A stretch of 64,000 bases of DNA from Prorocentrum cordatum (GCA_963575745.1 CAUYUJ010001386.1:1-64000); one strand, 5' to 3'. Counted from the stretch's first letter, positions 1-10,742 are shown. Made by a program: numbers and translations. Notes: generated by a model from the sequence alone, not told the origin.

Positions 1-107
1 CCGCGACGTCCCTTGGAAACGGGGCCCGCCGCTCATCCGCTCCCCCATGGATCCATGCCTGCGATCGCCCGAGCTGCTGGCACCGTGAGACGACGCGGGC
101 GACGACT

Positions 108-471
108 GGCCATCGCTCGGAGGTCCATTCCCTTTTTTTTTGTTCGGTCTCCTGCGTGGCTTTTTTTCTCGCCACATGATCAAAGATGCTCCTCGACTTG
201 GGCGCCCGAGTTATCCGGGGTAATTCGGGCCCGGGGTAACTCGGGTTTGGATTCCTGGAAAACGAACCCGAGTTAGCCCTGACCCGAATTACCCCTGATG
301 ATTTGGGGCTCTGGACGCCCGAGTTATCCTGGTAACTCGGGCCCGGGGCAACTCGGGTTCGGATTCCCGAAAAAAGAACCCGAGTTAGCCCTGACCCGAG
401 TTACCCCTGACGATTCGGGGCTCTGATCGATGGTCCTCGCCGAAGGAAAAATGCGCACGTCCGAGCGATGC
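108..471 (+). mobile_element. Small inverted-repeat element split by a nested insertion
   Basis: The left part (108-200, starting GCCATCGCTCGGAGGTCCAT) and right part (about 425-471, ending CACGTCCGAGCGATGCC) match the two halves of the uninterrupted copy at 11846-11976. There, GCCATCGCTCGGACGTCCAT and ACGTCCGAGCGATGGC form terminal inverted repeats. The junction text AAGATGCTCCTCGA, then GATGG, is continuous in the 11.8 kb copy. Here it is split by the CCCGAG repeats at 201-424, with TCGA at both edges as a possible short target duplication. Non-coding, MITE-like. Confidence 0.6.
201..427 (+). repeat. CCCGAG hairpin repeat, two tandem units of about 110 bp
   Basis: Two consecutive units each contain CCCGAGTTA...GGGCCCGGGG...AACTCGGGTT(C), a short spacer with GAAAA, then AACCCGAGTTAGCCCTGACCCGA and ATTCGGGGCTCTGA. 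The AACTCGGGTT/AACCCGAGTT arms would fold into a hairpin. Further copies are at 37080-37180 and 37185-37305 (two units again). A truncated copy at 12405-12458 runs into (GGA)n. No coding potential. Confidence 0.7.
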
Positions 472-493
472 CAAGACGACGGCGAAGGCGGGA

Positions 494-525
<32 letters not shown>

Positions 526-634
526 CCGCCGGCCTCCACCCGGACGTGCCACTGCGTCTCGGCCGTCTTGGAGGCCACCTGGCGGGCGGGCGGGCGGAGG
601 CCAGCGGTCGGCGGCGAGCGGCAAGACAGACAGA

Positions 635-708
635 AGGAGGAGGAGACGGAGGAGGAGGAGGAGGAGGAGGAGGAGGAGGAGGAGGAGGAGGAGGAGGAAG
701 GGGGGGGG
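635..708 (+). repeat. (GGA)n microsatellite
   Basis: About 20 GGA units with few interruptions. Flanking 472-634 is GC-rich sequence in which I see no gene; long open frames here are composition artefacts. Confidence 0.9.
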
Positions 709-728
709 ACATGTGAGCGACAGTCAGA

Positions 729-900
729 AGCGGGTCTTGCGCGAAATAGCATCGCGGCCTCACGCGGTGGTTTGCGCGGGCCGCCAGCGCGGCACTCTAC
801 GCTTGAAGCGAGGGCGCTCACGCGCGAGCTTACGCGGGCAGCTTGTGCGCCGATGTCGGCGCACACGACCCCGTTTTTGTTGCTTCGCCCATGTGGCAAG
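729..900 (+). repeat. Dispersed ~175-bp repeat with CGACCCCGTTTTTG end (copy 1 of 3)
   Basis: Begins CAGAAGCGGGTCTTGCGCGA, passes through GCGAGGGCGCTCACGCGC and ends CGACCCCGTTTTTGTTG. The other copies are at 35215-35385 and 59268-59450, all on the plus strand and all ending in the same CGACCCCG followed by a T-run. This end structure would fit a short retroposed element, but I see no clear tRNA-like A/B box. Confidence 0.6.
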
Positions 901-902
901 GA

Positions 903-1000
903 GGAGGCCTTCTCAGAAAGCGGCGGGGCTTCTCAGAACCCCTCGCGCCCTCATTGGCTTTCCGTGTCTTCGGGGAAGGCTCAGAAACTTCTCGTGAGGC
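903..1000 (-). repeat. CTTCTCAGAAGG palindrome-rich repeat, inverted copy
   Basis: Contains GGCCTTCTCAGAAAGCGGC, GCTTCTCAGAAC and GTCTTCGGGGAAGGCT. It is the reverse complement of the core of the repeats at 20590-20760 and 37990-38145 (palindromic AGAAGGCCTTCTC ends). Confidence 0.55.
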
Positions 1001-1130
1001 AAATCGGGATTCTCTGAAAGCCGGCGGGTCTGGACGTATCGGGCGCCGCGGCCCTTCCATAGCGTTCTGGAGAGCTCTGAGAGCTATCCAGCCAACTCGG
1101 GAGCGCTTTGTCCTCATCCTGGGCCTGCCC
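1000..1130 (+). repeat. GGGCGCCGCGGCC / GCGTTCTGGA dispersed repeat (copy 1 of 3)
   Basis: Shares with 13210-13360 and 20255-20410 the sequence AATCTCTGAAAGCCGGCGGG (variably), GGCGCCGCGGCCTTCTC, the CATTCTGGAACGCTCTG-type palindromes and TCCTCGTCCTAGCCCCGCCC. All three copies are on the plus strand. Confidence 0.55.
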
Positions 1131-1164
1131 ACATCAATACTGTATATCACGTTGTACAGTGGGG

Positions 1165-1345
1165 GCCCGACCACCAGAAACCTTGCACAAGAAACCCGAC
1201 CCTGAGACCCCAGGACGTCCATCGACTTTTTGGTGTGGGAACGTCACGCTTTTCATGGCAAAACCATCGACGCCCAAGAAACCCAGGGCACCCTGGAGGC
1301 AAGAAAGGTATCTCCTGGCATGGGTCTCCACCGTAATATCATGTA
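1165..1345 (+). repeat. Dispersed ~180-bp repeat (copy 1 of 2)
   Basis: Contains ACAAGAAACCCGACCCTGAG, then CAAAACCATCGACGCCCAAG and CATGGGTCTCCACCGTA. The second copy is at 62263-62440 in the same orientation. Not obviously coding. Confidence 0.6.
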
Positions 1346-1407
1346 ATACCTTTTCTGGGTGTCTGGGCATCCGTCCGGGGGAGGCCTCCAGAGCCAGGCA
1401 GCCTTTC

Positions 1408-1456
<49 letters not shown>
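1408..1456 (+). repeat. (CTG)n trinucleotide repeat
   Basis: About 15 uninterrupted CTG units, CAG on the minus strand. The longest pure CTG run in the window. Confidence 0.95.
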
Positions 1457-1457
<1 letters not shown>

Positions 1458-1479
1458 CCTATCCCTCTTCCATATATGC

Positions 1480-1640
1480 AGGGACCCTGGGACAGACAAA
1501 TAAATACACGCACATACCAGGATTCCCCACCTTTTCCCATAGTTTCTGGGTTTCTGCCTTCCCCCCCACTTCCCATATTTTCCAATTTTTCCGAAGGGGA
1601 TCGAGGATTCATTATGTCTGTGCGTTTTTCCTCCTCCTGA
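1480..1640 (+). repeat. Dispersed ~165-bp repeat S, copy 1 of 7
   Basis: Family S begins near GGGACACACAAATAAATACAC and runs through TTTTCTGGGTTTTTGTCTTC, CCCCACTTCCCATATTTTCC and GATCGACGAT. It ends TGTGTCTGTGTGTTTTT then CCTCCTGA. Copies are at 1480, 8796, 9557, 23031, 33047, 34567 and 34771, all on the same strand. The ends are weakly complementary (ACACACA against TGTGTGT). Read on the minus strand it keeps a loosely similar peptide-like pattern, which I take to be repeat ancestry rather than a gene. 1641-2040 between this and the next element holds nothing I can identify. Confidence 0.7.
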
Positions 1641-2044
1641 ATATAAACGAACTCTGGTCGTCGCACCGCCAGGTCGTGACCATAGGGAGGGCCAGGCGTT
1701 TCGCCTCAAACATCCCCACCGCCTGTGATCCCGACGCCTGACATGCCCTACCGCTACAAGGATAGAGGACGGACTTCAGAGTGTGCCTCCTGCTTTCGCG
1801 CGGAGCACACTCGTGTTGAAATGTCGCAGCAGCTTTGGGCATGGCGGGAGGGCAATATGTTTGATGTGGCTGTCGCCTTCGCGCCACACATACACTCGTT
1901 TCGCAAAGATAAAGAACTGCAGAGAAGAAGGGCGGGTAACTTTCGAACGATAGTTCATGCCTTAGCGCCGCGCGCGTTCGTCTTAAAACACTCGAGTTAA
2001 ACCTCGGATGGAGAGACACTCCTTTCTTTAAATTGAGCAGGGAC

Positions 2045-2262
2045 CGACCGTGCCGGCATTCCTATAGCCTATAGTCTTACCACGAGATGTCCTTAGAACC
2101 CAAAGTGTTCTCAAAACAAAAGCCATGTTCTCAGAACACAAGCCCGATGTGGTAAGACCAGACAGACTCCGCCAGACACGCTCGAAGACCATCTCGTGGA
2201 AACCACAAAAGAAGGTTCTTAGAACACTGTCTGGCAGGGCCTATGGGCGAGCCAGGACGCTT
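2045..2262. mobile_element. ~215-bp TIR element with TTCTTAGAACA palindromes (copy 1 of 2)
   Basis: The left end, CGGCATTCCTATAGCC...ATAGTCTTACCACGA, and the right end, GTCTGGCAGGGCCTATGGGC, are approximate inverted repeats. They are clearer in the copy at 60300-60500. The interior contains repeated TTCTTAGAACA/TTCTCAGAACA palindromes. Non-coding, MITE-like. Confidence 0.6.
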
Positions 2263-2577
2263 CGCCGCTGCTTCATTCAGGGGGCTGCCGGCCGAGACGC
2301 CCTCCACGCATGCCCTTGGCTTTACGCCGCAGCGCGGCACGAGGCGGTCCGCGCGCGCGCGCCGGATGCCCGGCCCCCCGGGAGGCGCGCCCTCGAGACA
2401 GGCGCACGAGGCCGGGCGCAGAGCGGCGGCCAAGAGCTGCGTGCACTGGCGGACGTCGGCTCGTTTTCCAGGTGGGGCCCTCGCGCGAGACATACCCGGG
2501 AAGAGGAGGACGAGGAGGAGGAGGAGGAGGATTTTTTTTCCTCGAGGGCCCCAGGGCAGAACATCAAAACCACGGCC

Positions 2578-5500
2578 TCAGGCCGAGACTGCTGCACGAG
2601 AGGCCTCCTCTCTCAGCCGAATCCTCTCCGCCAGGGCCGACATTCCAGGTGTCGAAATCAGGCCCGAGCGGGAGGAGGAGGAGGAGGACGGTCCAGGCTC
2701 AGCTGCTTTGAGCAGGACATACCTGGCCGAGGCACGACATGTGGTGCCCTCGCTTGCAGCGACCGTGCCCCGATTCCTGTAATGGGGCGGGAGACCTCGA
2801 CGGATGCGGGACAGTGCACCTCGCCCGCTGGGGCCAGGAGGTCCGCACATCCCGCCGAGGAGGTAACACCGCTTGCTGGTGAAGGCACCACAGCGGAAAC
2901 AGAAAACAGTAGGCGCACACTCGTCAGCCTGCAAGAAAGTCGTGCACAGGAGGTGGCCACGCTCGCTCTCGGCACCTTGCAATCTGCGGAGCGCAGTGGG
3001 CAGGCCCTTGCAGCCGTCCATGGGTCTGCTGTCTCCAATCGCCGTCTTAAAACATCTCGAACACCTAGCGAGCGAGGGAGTTTCATCGTCCCCTGGGTCC
3101 AGCACACGCCAGTCATGCCACTCAATGGCACGGTGGGCCCGAGCTTTCACCCGCGGAACCGTGGGGTCCCGAACAAACTGTAACTTGGGAAAAAGAGACA
3201 AAACAGCACCGAACATGGCAACTAGCTTTCGCAGTAGAGCCACGTCCTTGTCTAATTGCTCGAGCTCCTCAACGGGCAACGAGGGGTGAAGATACAAAGC
3301 ATGCTTCGCCAGTCGGTCCGCGTCCTGGTTCCCAAGAGCGATCTTTCGTTCCTGGGCGGGAAGCGCGGCTATCACTTCGTCCGACCTGTGCGCAGGCGTG
3401 TGAGCAAAAGATGCGATGCTTCGCTGGCCTGGCTCCTGGAGAGCGCGCCGTCTGAGGCCAGCGAATGCCTGTCCAGGGTCCAACTGTACGGACTGGCGCG
3501 CATTGGCTAGGTTGACAACTCCAAGACAGTCCGAGTGGGCCTCACTAAGGCCTGTGGCCACACAAGAGAGAGTGGCAGCCCCGAGGTGTTCTCCCGACTG
3601 GGCCGTCTGAGGAAGGCCAGGCCACACCGTTCCCAGAAGTCGAGCGCGAACCTCATACGGGGTCTCGCTCGACGGATCGAAGAAAACAGCCGCATACGTG
3701 GCACGATTCAGCTCACGAAAAGCAAACTGAGTAGCCGAACCATCGACAACAATGCGGGTGTTGACGGTTCGTTCACAAAACTCTTCGACCGATAGTGGCT
3801 CACCTGACGGCCCTTGGAGAAGGGGGTCGAGGTCGAGGCAAGGGGGGGGGGGGCCTCAGGCTGAGCCACCATTAGCCGAGACCAAAACAGCAATTTTTCA
3901 GGCGGGCAGTTACACGCCGCTAGTATCTCTTCGTCTGAGAGATGCTCACGGCGTGCAGCTTCGACGGTCGGGTCCGAACACAGAAACTGCCTGTGGACTA
4001 TGGAATCAAGCTCCCCACAGAGGGGACACAAACCGTTCGAAACGTACCCCGAGGATTTGAGCCGATCCGCAGTCCAGCAGGCCCCAGAGAAACACGCAGA
4101 AAGCCAGTATTTCTGCCGACCGTCGAGCTTCTTAGAGCGTAGCATTCGTCTCAGGGGATCGGGTGAGACGCGGGAAGAAGTGAACATCGGAGTGGCTTGG
4201 GCCATCCTACGCTCGTGCATCCGCTGGACGCCCTCCTCTAGCAACTTATTGAGGAGAGCGGGCGAGGTGTACAGGAGGTCAATGACGTATCCTCGCTCAT
4301 CGTGCCAAACTGAGAAGTCCACCGCCTTCCAGCCGATCCTGTGCAAACATAAGAGCATCCTGTGAATGGGGCCTTTCGATTTCCGCCATCCCGTGGATTC
4401 CAGGTCGAGCTCCTGAGACTGCACAACATCCCTCCATATCTGTATGTGCTGCCGAAACGAGAATGGAGAAGTAGATGGGGTGGTTATCGACCTCCAGAGG
4501 CTGGTCGCCCACTGATGGGCAGGGGCCACCGACTGTTTCCATGCAGGGTCCCCGTGTAGGACCAACTTGGCCGTCAGGGAGGCCCCCCGATGAGCTGGTT
4601 TTTTTCCTGCTAGCAAGACTCGCTGTAGAGACTGAAGCTCGGTGTCCGACATGCCTAGAACCATGGCGCCATAGCCAGCGGCAGGGCGCACTCCAGCAGT
4701 ATAAATCTTCTGCATTCTGGATTTGCCTCGAGGAAGTTTACGACGATAGTGAGAGATCAGTTTATGTCTCTTCCTCATCATCCTGAAACGCTCCTTCCTC
4801 TTGTCCATGCCTCTTTTGCAAGTTCGCCGTTGGCCTGGTGCCAAGTCCGTGCCCAGCGAGACGGCCGCGCTGGTCGCAGCCGATGGGCAGACAGCACGGA
4901 GGCGACGGCATAGGCGGTATGCCAGTCGCTGAGAAGAGGCGAAAGTGACGGCCTTGTCCTCAGCCAAGCGGACGTTCAGCCTGTGATCAAAGACATCCTT
5001 GAGGTCAATCCCTGCTCGAACTAAGTTGGCTACAATCGCATCTTCGTCGCCGTATGCCGCCACAGTGTCATCGTCGACGTAGGACCCAAGGGAGACCTCA
5101 GGGTGCCGTTGTGGCCACATGTCAAATTCAAACATCGCGTAAGCCTTGACAAACACATCGTTGAAAATATCCCCAGCAGGAAGCCCAGACTCTGCAAATA
5201 GGACCAGGGGTGAGTGGTTAGCCCCCAGCCTCAGGATCCTCGGGGATCTCCAAAGGTTGTATAGGGTCTTGATGAGCACCATGGGGATCCCCCAGAAGAT
5301 GGCCCTGTCTCGGAGCCAGACCAAAATAAAGGATTCATAGTACTTCATTCCATCCCAGATAAAACCTGCCGTTACCTTGCCACTTGAAGAAGCCTGCTCC
5401 GATAAGACACTCTGGTTCCAGATGGCCGCCTCCGAGTTTTGTCCAGACCCGAAAGACCAGTAGGGCCGATGGGCCCGCTCCAGGAATTCATCACACTGGC

Positions 5501-7412
5501 AACGGCGCAAACGTTCCCAGACGCGAACTGGGGATCCCAAGAGGAGAATGGGGCGTAGTCCTCCCTTAGGCTTCTCCAAGAGGGGCATCAGCATCCACAA
5601 CAGCTGCGCTGGGGACAGGCCAAGGCGCTCGATCGCCTCATAGAGCGTCGCCAGGACCTCCAGCCCTAGGTCGCTCAAGCATGCGAAGTGCCTGGGGTGG
5701 TAGCCGTCGAGCGACTGCGAAGTGTAGCGGCTAAAAGAGCGCGATGCTGCTCGTATCTCCGACGGGCTCGCGCGTGGGAAACAATTTCGATTCGGTATCC
5801 AGGCCGACGGCGGAGACATACTGGCATTCCAGAACTCGCCTAGCTTGATGGTCTCGGAGGCCAAAAGGCTCTGGGGGTCCGATGTGAAGATCCCCGGGGA
5901 GCGCTCAACGATAGTGGGCTGCCACTTTCTCTGAACCTTCGTGAACCTATGCATGAGTCTCGCAGAGCCTGCAAGCGACTTATCCTGCCATGCGTCCCAA
6001 GAGTCGCGTGAAAGTTTGTCGCCATTGTTGATGGCCTCTTCATAGTCGGCCTGGATATCTTCCAAAAACTGGGTGGCTCGATCGCGCCACGACTGCTCCG
6101 AGGGTCGGTCTGCACTCCATGCTATCGCTATCTCGCGCATGGCGCGCAAGGTGGCGTCTAGCCTTGAATTCAAACCTTCGCCTGGGCAGGGGTGTTGCAA
6201 CACAACCTGGAGGTGCTGGCAAGCATACAGGTCGCAATCCTCAGCGGCGACCGAGTTAAACATCTCAGTGAACGTCTGAAAAGCCCATTTCCAACCTGCG
6301 ATAACCTGGAGTGTGTCATCTGGGTTCTTCGGGCGGTAGAAAACTGAAACCCAAGAGGCCTTGATCGTTCTGCTCCTTTCTCCTAACTCTTTGGCCTCCG
6401 TGCCTAAAACTCTGTGCAGCTCCACCTCGGCACAGTCGACAAAGTGACCCCAGGCATTCGACAGCACTGCCCAGGCCTCTGTCGCAGCAGCATGCATACT
6501 GGTGGCGATCGCGTGTGCCGCGTGCATCATGGCACCGCTCCACTCGACAGGTGACGGAGACGGTCCGAATGGCGGATCGACTGGCAGACGTTGGTGAGTG
6601 CGGTATACAAGCTGCTTTAAACGGAGTGTGTCACCTCGGAACTCAACGCGAACAGGACGGTGAGGTTTTACTTCCCAGGAGGCGTCCGCCGATACCAGGG
6701 TAACCAGATGGGCGATCCCAGGACCCATCACAAAATAGTCAATCACACTGTTCGAAGTCGGGGAGCGACAGGTGAACGCCCGCGGTGACAGGATGAGCAT
6801 ACCTAGCTTCCGAGGGAATCCAGATGCTTCCAGGACCTCAGGACTCATATTCCAATCTCCTCCCAAGATCGTGTGCGTCGGGTCGGTGATCGACTGACCT
6901 ATCGACTTCAAAATCCCCAGGTTGGCCTCGCTAAGGCCCTCAGCGGACCGCATATAAACCGAGTAAAGCGACAAAACAGGCCACCCAGGGAACTCAATCA
7001 AGACCTTGACGACTCTGTGGGCACATATGCACCCGTTGCCTTCAGCGGGCCATCGAAGTCCCACTGCTAGTCGTGCGAATACTGCTACTCCCGATGATAA
7101 CTTCCCAGACTCAGCATTGATACGAGCAGGAAGAATGAGAGAGTGCCAGCCGAGCGAGCGAGCTGCAGCTGTGGCCTGACCGACGAACTCCTCGCTGATG
7201 CCAACCTCTTGGGCACACAGCACGACAGCGTCCGTCTCGGCCAAACGTCGGCGCAGAGTGCGCCAGCATGAGCCGTTGAACGACTCCAAAAAATACTTGC
7301 GAACGTCACTATCTGTCGGTGATCTATCGGGCGCCCCCTTCAGCGGGGGAACTGGAACACCTGCGGTGGATAGTGGAACCCCTGAGAGCAAAGGTACTGC
7401 TAAGCCCAACAT
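2578..7412 (-). CDS. LINE 1 ORF2: endonuclease, reverse transcriptase, RNase H (one frameshift)
   Basis: ORF2 starts at the ATG at 7412, four bases after the ORF1 stop (TGACACTATG). Domains in order: APE-type endonuclease with CAQEVG (about 7210), GGDWN (about 6855), VIDYFVM and KPHRP (about 6660); reverse transcriptase with IWDGMKYYESF (motif A), GLPAGDIFND (motif B) and YVDDD (about 5075, motif C with V in place of A); a CX2CX7HX4C knuckle (CPLCGELDSIVHRQFLC); and RNase H with VVDGSA (about 3742), GEH, SEAHSDCLG and DADRLAKHA. The C-terminus has CSRC...C and FCFRCG...C, a probable zinc module. The frame changes in a run of 12 G (3841-3852): the RT part runs on to a stop at 3708, while RNase H continues in the neighbouring frame to 2578. 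No in-frame stops elsewhere, so the break is either recent or a homopolymer error. Function: target-primed reverse transcription of its own RNA. Confidence 0.88.
3841..3852 (+). other. G12 homopolymer at the LINE 1 frameshift
   Basis: A run of 12 G. Conceptual translation of the minus strand needs a one-base change here to connect the reverse transcriptase and zinc-knuckle frame with the RNase H frame. Confidence 0.8.
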
Positions 7413-7416
7413 AGTG

Positions 7417-8426
7417 TCACCCACACTTTTGCTTCTTAGCTTTGACCCCCATCTCTCGAAGGAGATTGGCGAAAACTTCGGCATGATCCTCCTCCTCTTT
7501 CCGTGCGGCCGAAAGAAGTAGCTGAATCTTTTCTCCTTCCAAATCCTCCAAGTCCATATCTTCAGGGACGGGTATGCTTTGGTGGGAAGCCCCTCCTCCC
7601 TCAGTGGCGGGGGAAGGTGGGGCAGTGGGAGTAGCAGGTGCAGGCCCCGAGGCCTCCTGCTTGACCTTGTGCTGCGCCCGCAGCAGCTCCTGGAACTTGA
7701 TGAAACACGGTCGACCTGTGTGGCCCTGATCTTCTCGCGCTGCAGTTGAAGGCGCTCCTGAGCCTCCTTGACAGCCTTCTCCTGCTCGACCATCTCCTCC
7801 TGCAGCTTGGACAACTTCTGCTGGGAGCGTGCCAACTTGTGGCCGAGGGTGTTGTGCCTGGTGACGGCAGGCTTGCGATCCGTGATCGACTTGCGCACAG
7901 CCAGCAGCTCAGACTCCATCTGCGACTGCACCGCTGAGTCGCCGAGGGCCGTGCACTTCTTGATTGCGCCGAGGGCCTCCTCAAGGGCGTCGGCTTTGGC
8001 GCGGATGGCTGCGAGCTCGGCATCGCCGTCAGCGGCGTCGTCGCCGCCAGGGCCGGCAGCCGCAGGGGGCTTGCGGCCGCCCGCATCACCTCCCGCACCG
8101 CGTTGGCCTCCACCTCCATTGGATGTGAGGGCGGCCACCTGCTTGGTGAGGGCCTCCAGCTGCTTCTCCAACTTCGACGAGGACGAAGGAGGTCCGCCAG
8201 CCCATGCACCGCGAGGACGAGCGCCACCATCACGAGGGGCAGGCACAGGACCTTGCGCTCTGGCCTTGGCCGCCGCCGACTTGGCGCGCTGCGTGATCGC
8301 CTGGGGCGCTGGCTTGCCGCAGGCGCAGCGGATGCGGGACGCCCAGTTCTGGTTGCGCCCGCAGTCAGGGCATCCCCAGGTGGGGAAGCGCGGACCCGCG
8401 AGCACGTCATCGACATCGCGTCCCAT
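7417..8426 (-). CDS. LINE 1 ORF1: zinc-ribbon, coiled-coil protein (one frameshift)
   Basis: The start is the Met of MGRDVDDVLAGPRF at 8426; the open frame runs further upstream only through (GGA)n. The N-terminus has a four-cysteine zinc ribbon, CPDCG...CACGK. A Gly/Ala-rich linker follows, then a long heptad-rich region (KLEKQLEALTKQVAAL; HKLARSQQKLSKLQEEMVEQ). Near 7695-7715 the frame must shift by one base. After the shift, an acidic tail (PVPEDMDLEDLEGEKIQ...EEEDHAEVFANLLREMGVKA) runs to the TGA at 7417-7419. Without the shift the upstream frame happens to stay open into ORF2. ORF1 proteins of LINEs are RNA-binding, coiled-coil nucleocapsid-like proteins. LINE 2 in this window has the same zinc-ribbon plus coiled-coil plan, which supports the call. 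Confidence 0.75.
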
Positions 8427-8599
8427 GGGAGGGCTGCCTCCGCCTGAGACGTAAGATTGCTCCCACAGGAGCTCACTGAAAGCGTGAGGGTTGAGATCCC
8501 TCGAACTGAAGGGAGACAAGCCACAATGACTCGCGAGAGCGACTGCCGCTCTGAAGACTGCTCTCGCAAGCCCAGAAAAAATCTGGGCCAGAACGGCTG

Positions 8600-8676
8600 A
8601 GGAGGAGGAGGAGGACGAAGAGAAGGAGGAGGAGGAGGAGGAGGAGGAGGAGGAGGAGGAGGAGGAGGAGGAGGAG
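8600..8676 (+). repeat. (GGA)n microsatellite upstream of LINE 1 ORF1
   Basis: Nearly pure GGA units with a few GAAGAG interruptions, about 180 bases 5' of the ORF1 start on the minus strand. Confidence 0.9.
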
Positions 8677-8795
8677 ACTGTGTGACAATGGCCTGCAATG
8701 GAGGCGGGCGGCCCCTTCTCAAACCCTGGCCCGCGCTCGAGAGCCCCCCCACAGAGGATGTGCCGGCACGAGCAGGGAACAGCGCATCTGAAGGG

Positions 8796-8953
8796 GCCCA
8801 AGGACACACCAAGAAATACACACGAAATACTGGATTCCCCGCGTTTCTTCAATATTTGTCTGATGTTCGTCTTCCCCCCCATTTCCCATCTTTTTCCCAT
8901 ATGTTCGAGGGAATCGACAATTCATCGTGTCTGTGTATTTTTTCCCCTCCTGA
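8796..8953 (+). repeat. Repeat S, copy 2
   Basis: From GGGGCCCAAGGACACACC to TTTTTTCCCCTCCTGA. The interior has TTCGTCTTCCCCCCCATTTC and GAATCGACAATTCATCGTG. From 8954 to 9240 I see no gene or repeat. Confidence 0.7.
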
Positions 8954-9239
8954 ACATCCACCCTCCCAATCAGCACCCCGACGAGCGAAGCCGTCGAGTA
9001 AACGCACCCAGGGATGGAATCGAACAGGACAGGGCTGTTCAGTAAACGCCCGGAGCCGTGCAGTGAATGCCAAATGTCGGGGGGTCGGGGCTGGCTTTCC
9101 CTCCCTGAAGTGAAGTAAAGTGTGCGGCACTTGGACGGACGAAGGGCGGCTCCCTTTGACGACGAGGCCGTCGCCCGAGACTTCCTCGGACACGGTTGTC
9201 CGAAACGTGCACGGGTGTGAAGCAGTTGAGTGTAGAATT

Positions 9240-9408
9240 GGGTCCGGCATGTCCCCCATAGAGGCCGATTTTGGGCGAATCATTAAACATACTCAAAACA
9301 CATACGCAAGACAACAATGAAACCATAATTAACGAAACAAAATCCCCATACGATTTGTGGACGATGTTCGAATATTCCTCCGGTAGAGGGGCAGGCCCGA
9401 CTTGAGTG
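9240..9408. mobile_element. TIR element family A, copy 1 (complete)
   Basis: Left end GGGTCCGGCATGTCCCCCAT; right end CCGGTAGAGGGGCAGGCCCG then ACTTGA. The body is AT-rich (ACATACTCAAAACACATACG; AAATCCCCATACGATTTGT). Family A consensus ends are TTAGGTCGGGCRTGTCCTCC then TACAGG on the left, and CCTGTAGAGGGRCAYGCCCG then ACTTAA on the right. Copies are 155-170 bp with no ORF. Confidence 0.7.
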
Positions 9409-9556
9409 CAGAAAGTGAAGGCAGAGAGCGTCGAAGCTGCACGGATGCGGAGGGCGTCTTCTCTCCAAGCACGGGGGGACTCTCGCGGGACACCTCCGAG
9501 AACAGGTGTGCCATGAAGCATGCGATGTATAAAAGGGCAACAAGCAGGCGTGAGTG

Positions 9557-9717
9557 AAGGGGCCCCAGGACACACAAATAAATACACACAGATAAAAATA
9601 TTCCCCATATTTTTTAAATATTTTCTGGGTTTTTGTCTTCCCGCCCAATTCCCATATTTTCCCATATTTCCTGGGGATCGACGATTAATTGTGTCTGTGT
9701 GTTTTTTTCCCTCCTGA
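9557..9717 (+). repeat. Repeat S, copy 3
   Basis: One of the best-preserved copies: GGACACACAAATAAATACAC, CTGGGTTTTTGTCTTCCCGC, and an end at TTTTTTTCCCTCCTGA. Confidence 0.75.
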
Positions 9718-9829
9718 GTGATACACAAAAGCTGCCAGGCGTGACAACAAAACAAACTGTGACACTGAAGGGTGAGACGCGCTTAAAGCAGAAGCGAACA
9801 GCACACCGGAACAACAACGAGAACGAAAA

Positions 9830-9953
9830 CGAAACGTACTCCACAAATTCTCCAAAATTGCAAAACATGCTCACAAAAGAGTCCCCAGACTATTTTGTTG
9901 ACTACTTTTGAATCTTCCCCCTGTAGAGGGACAGGCCCGACTTCAGCGTTGTG
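9830..9953. mobile_element. TIR element family A, copy 2 (right end only)
   Basis: Has the family body (CCCCAGACTATTTTGTTGAC; TACTTTTGAATCTTC) and right end CCCTGTAGAGGGACAGGCCC then GACTT. A matching left end is not recognisable, so it looks truncated. Confidence 0.6.
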
Positions 9954-10084
9954 GTCGGTCCCTGCCCTTGCTCGGTGCACCTTAGGCGCACACCTCTCCG
10001 CACGCCCGAGATCTCGACAGGGACGCACCGGGGCGGCCCCCGTGCGGAGCGGGCCTGGGGGGAGGCACGCTGGCAGGGACCTGC

Positions 10085-10530
10085 GGTCAGGTCGGCCCTG
10101 TCCCTCTACAGGAGGAATGCCCAAGAACAGTTATAACCTATAGTCTGGGGGCGATGTTTCTACTACGTTTGAACATTTTGGCATATATGGTCCAGGGTTT
10201 GGCCCTCCCCCCCCCAATGCTGATGCCATTGGGCCCCCCCCCCCCCCGTGCGATGGTCCCCCCGCCCCCCCCCTGTGGGCGTGGCGTGGTGCTGCGCTGC
10301 GGTTCCCCACCCCCCTGTGGATGTGGTGTGGTGCTGTGGTGGTTCAGAGGTGGGCGTGGCGTGGTGTTGCACTGCGGTGCCCCCCTCCCCCCCCCCTGTG
10401 GATGTGGTGTGGTGCTGTGGTGGTTCAGAGGTCGTCGTCGTCGTCGTCGTCGTCATCGTCGTCGTCCTCGTCGTCCTCGTCGTCCTCGTCGTCCTCGTCG
10501 TCCTCGTCGTCCTCGTCGTCGTCGTCGTCA

Positions 10531-10571
<41 letters not shown>

Positions 10572-10649
10572 GTCGTCATCGTCGTCATCGTCGTCGCCGC
10601 CGCCGCCGCCGGCGTCGTCGCCGCCGCAGCCGTCGTTGTCGTCGTCGTG

Positions 10650-10689
<40 letters not shown>

Positions 10690-10701
10690 TCGCCATCGTC
10701 G

Positions 10702-10742
<41 letters not shown>

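Larger units (their letters stand above)
2560..8700 (-). mobile_element. LINE retrotransposon 1 (APE-type, with RNase H)
   Basis: A near full-length non-LTR retrotransposon on the minus strand: ORF1 8426-7417, ORF2 7412-2578. Both coding parts are described separately. Upstream of ORF1 is a (GGA)n tract at 8600-8675 that may belong to its 5' UTR. I could not fix either terminus: no poly(A) or clear target duplication is visible, and sequence below 2578 is GC-rich with short (GGA)n. ORF1 and ORF2 carry one single-base frameshift each, so the copy is probably inactive unless these are sequence errors. Superfamily assignment (I/Tad-like) is only a guess. Confidence 0.8.

Noticed and set aside
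729-900. tRNA-derived SINE in the CGACCCCGTTTTTG repeat
   Set aside because: No convincing A-box or B-box; kept only as a dispersed repeat.
430-1017. Long open frames across (GGA)n and GC-rich sequence near the left edge
   Set aside because: Poly-Glu/poly-Gly composition caused by the microsatellite, open in several frames on both strands; no protein-like segments.
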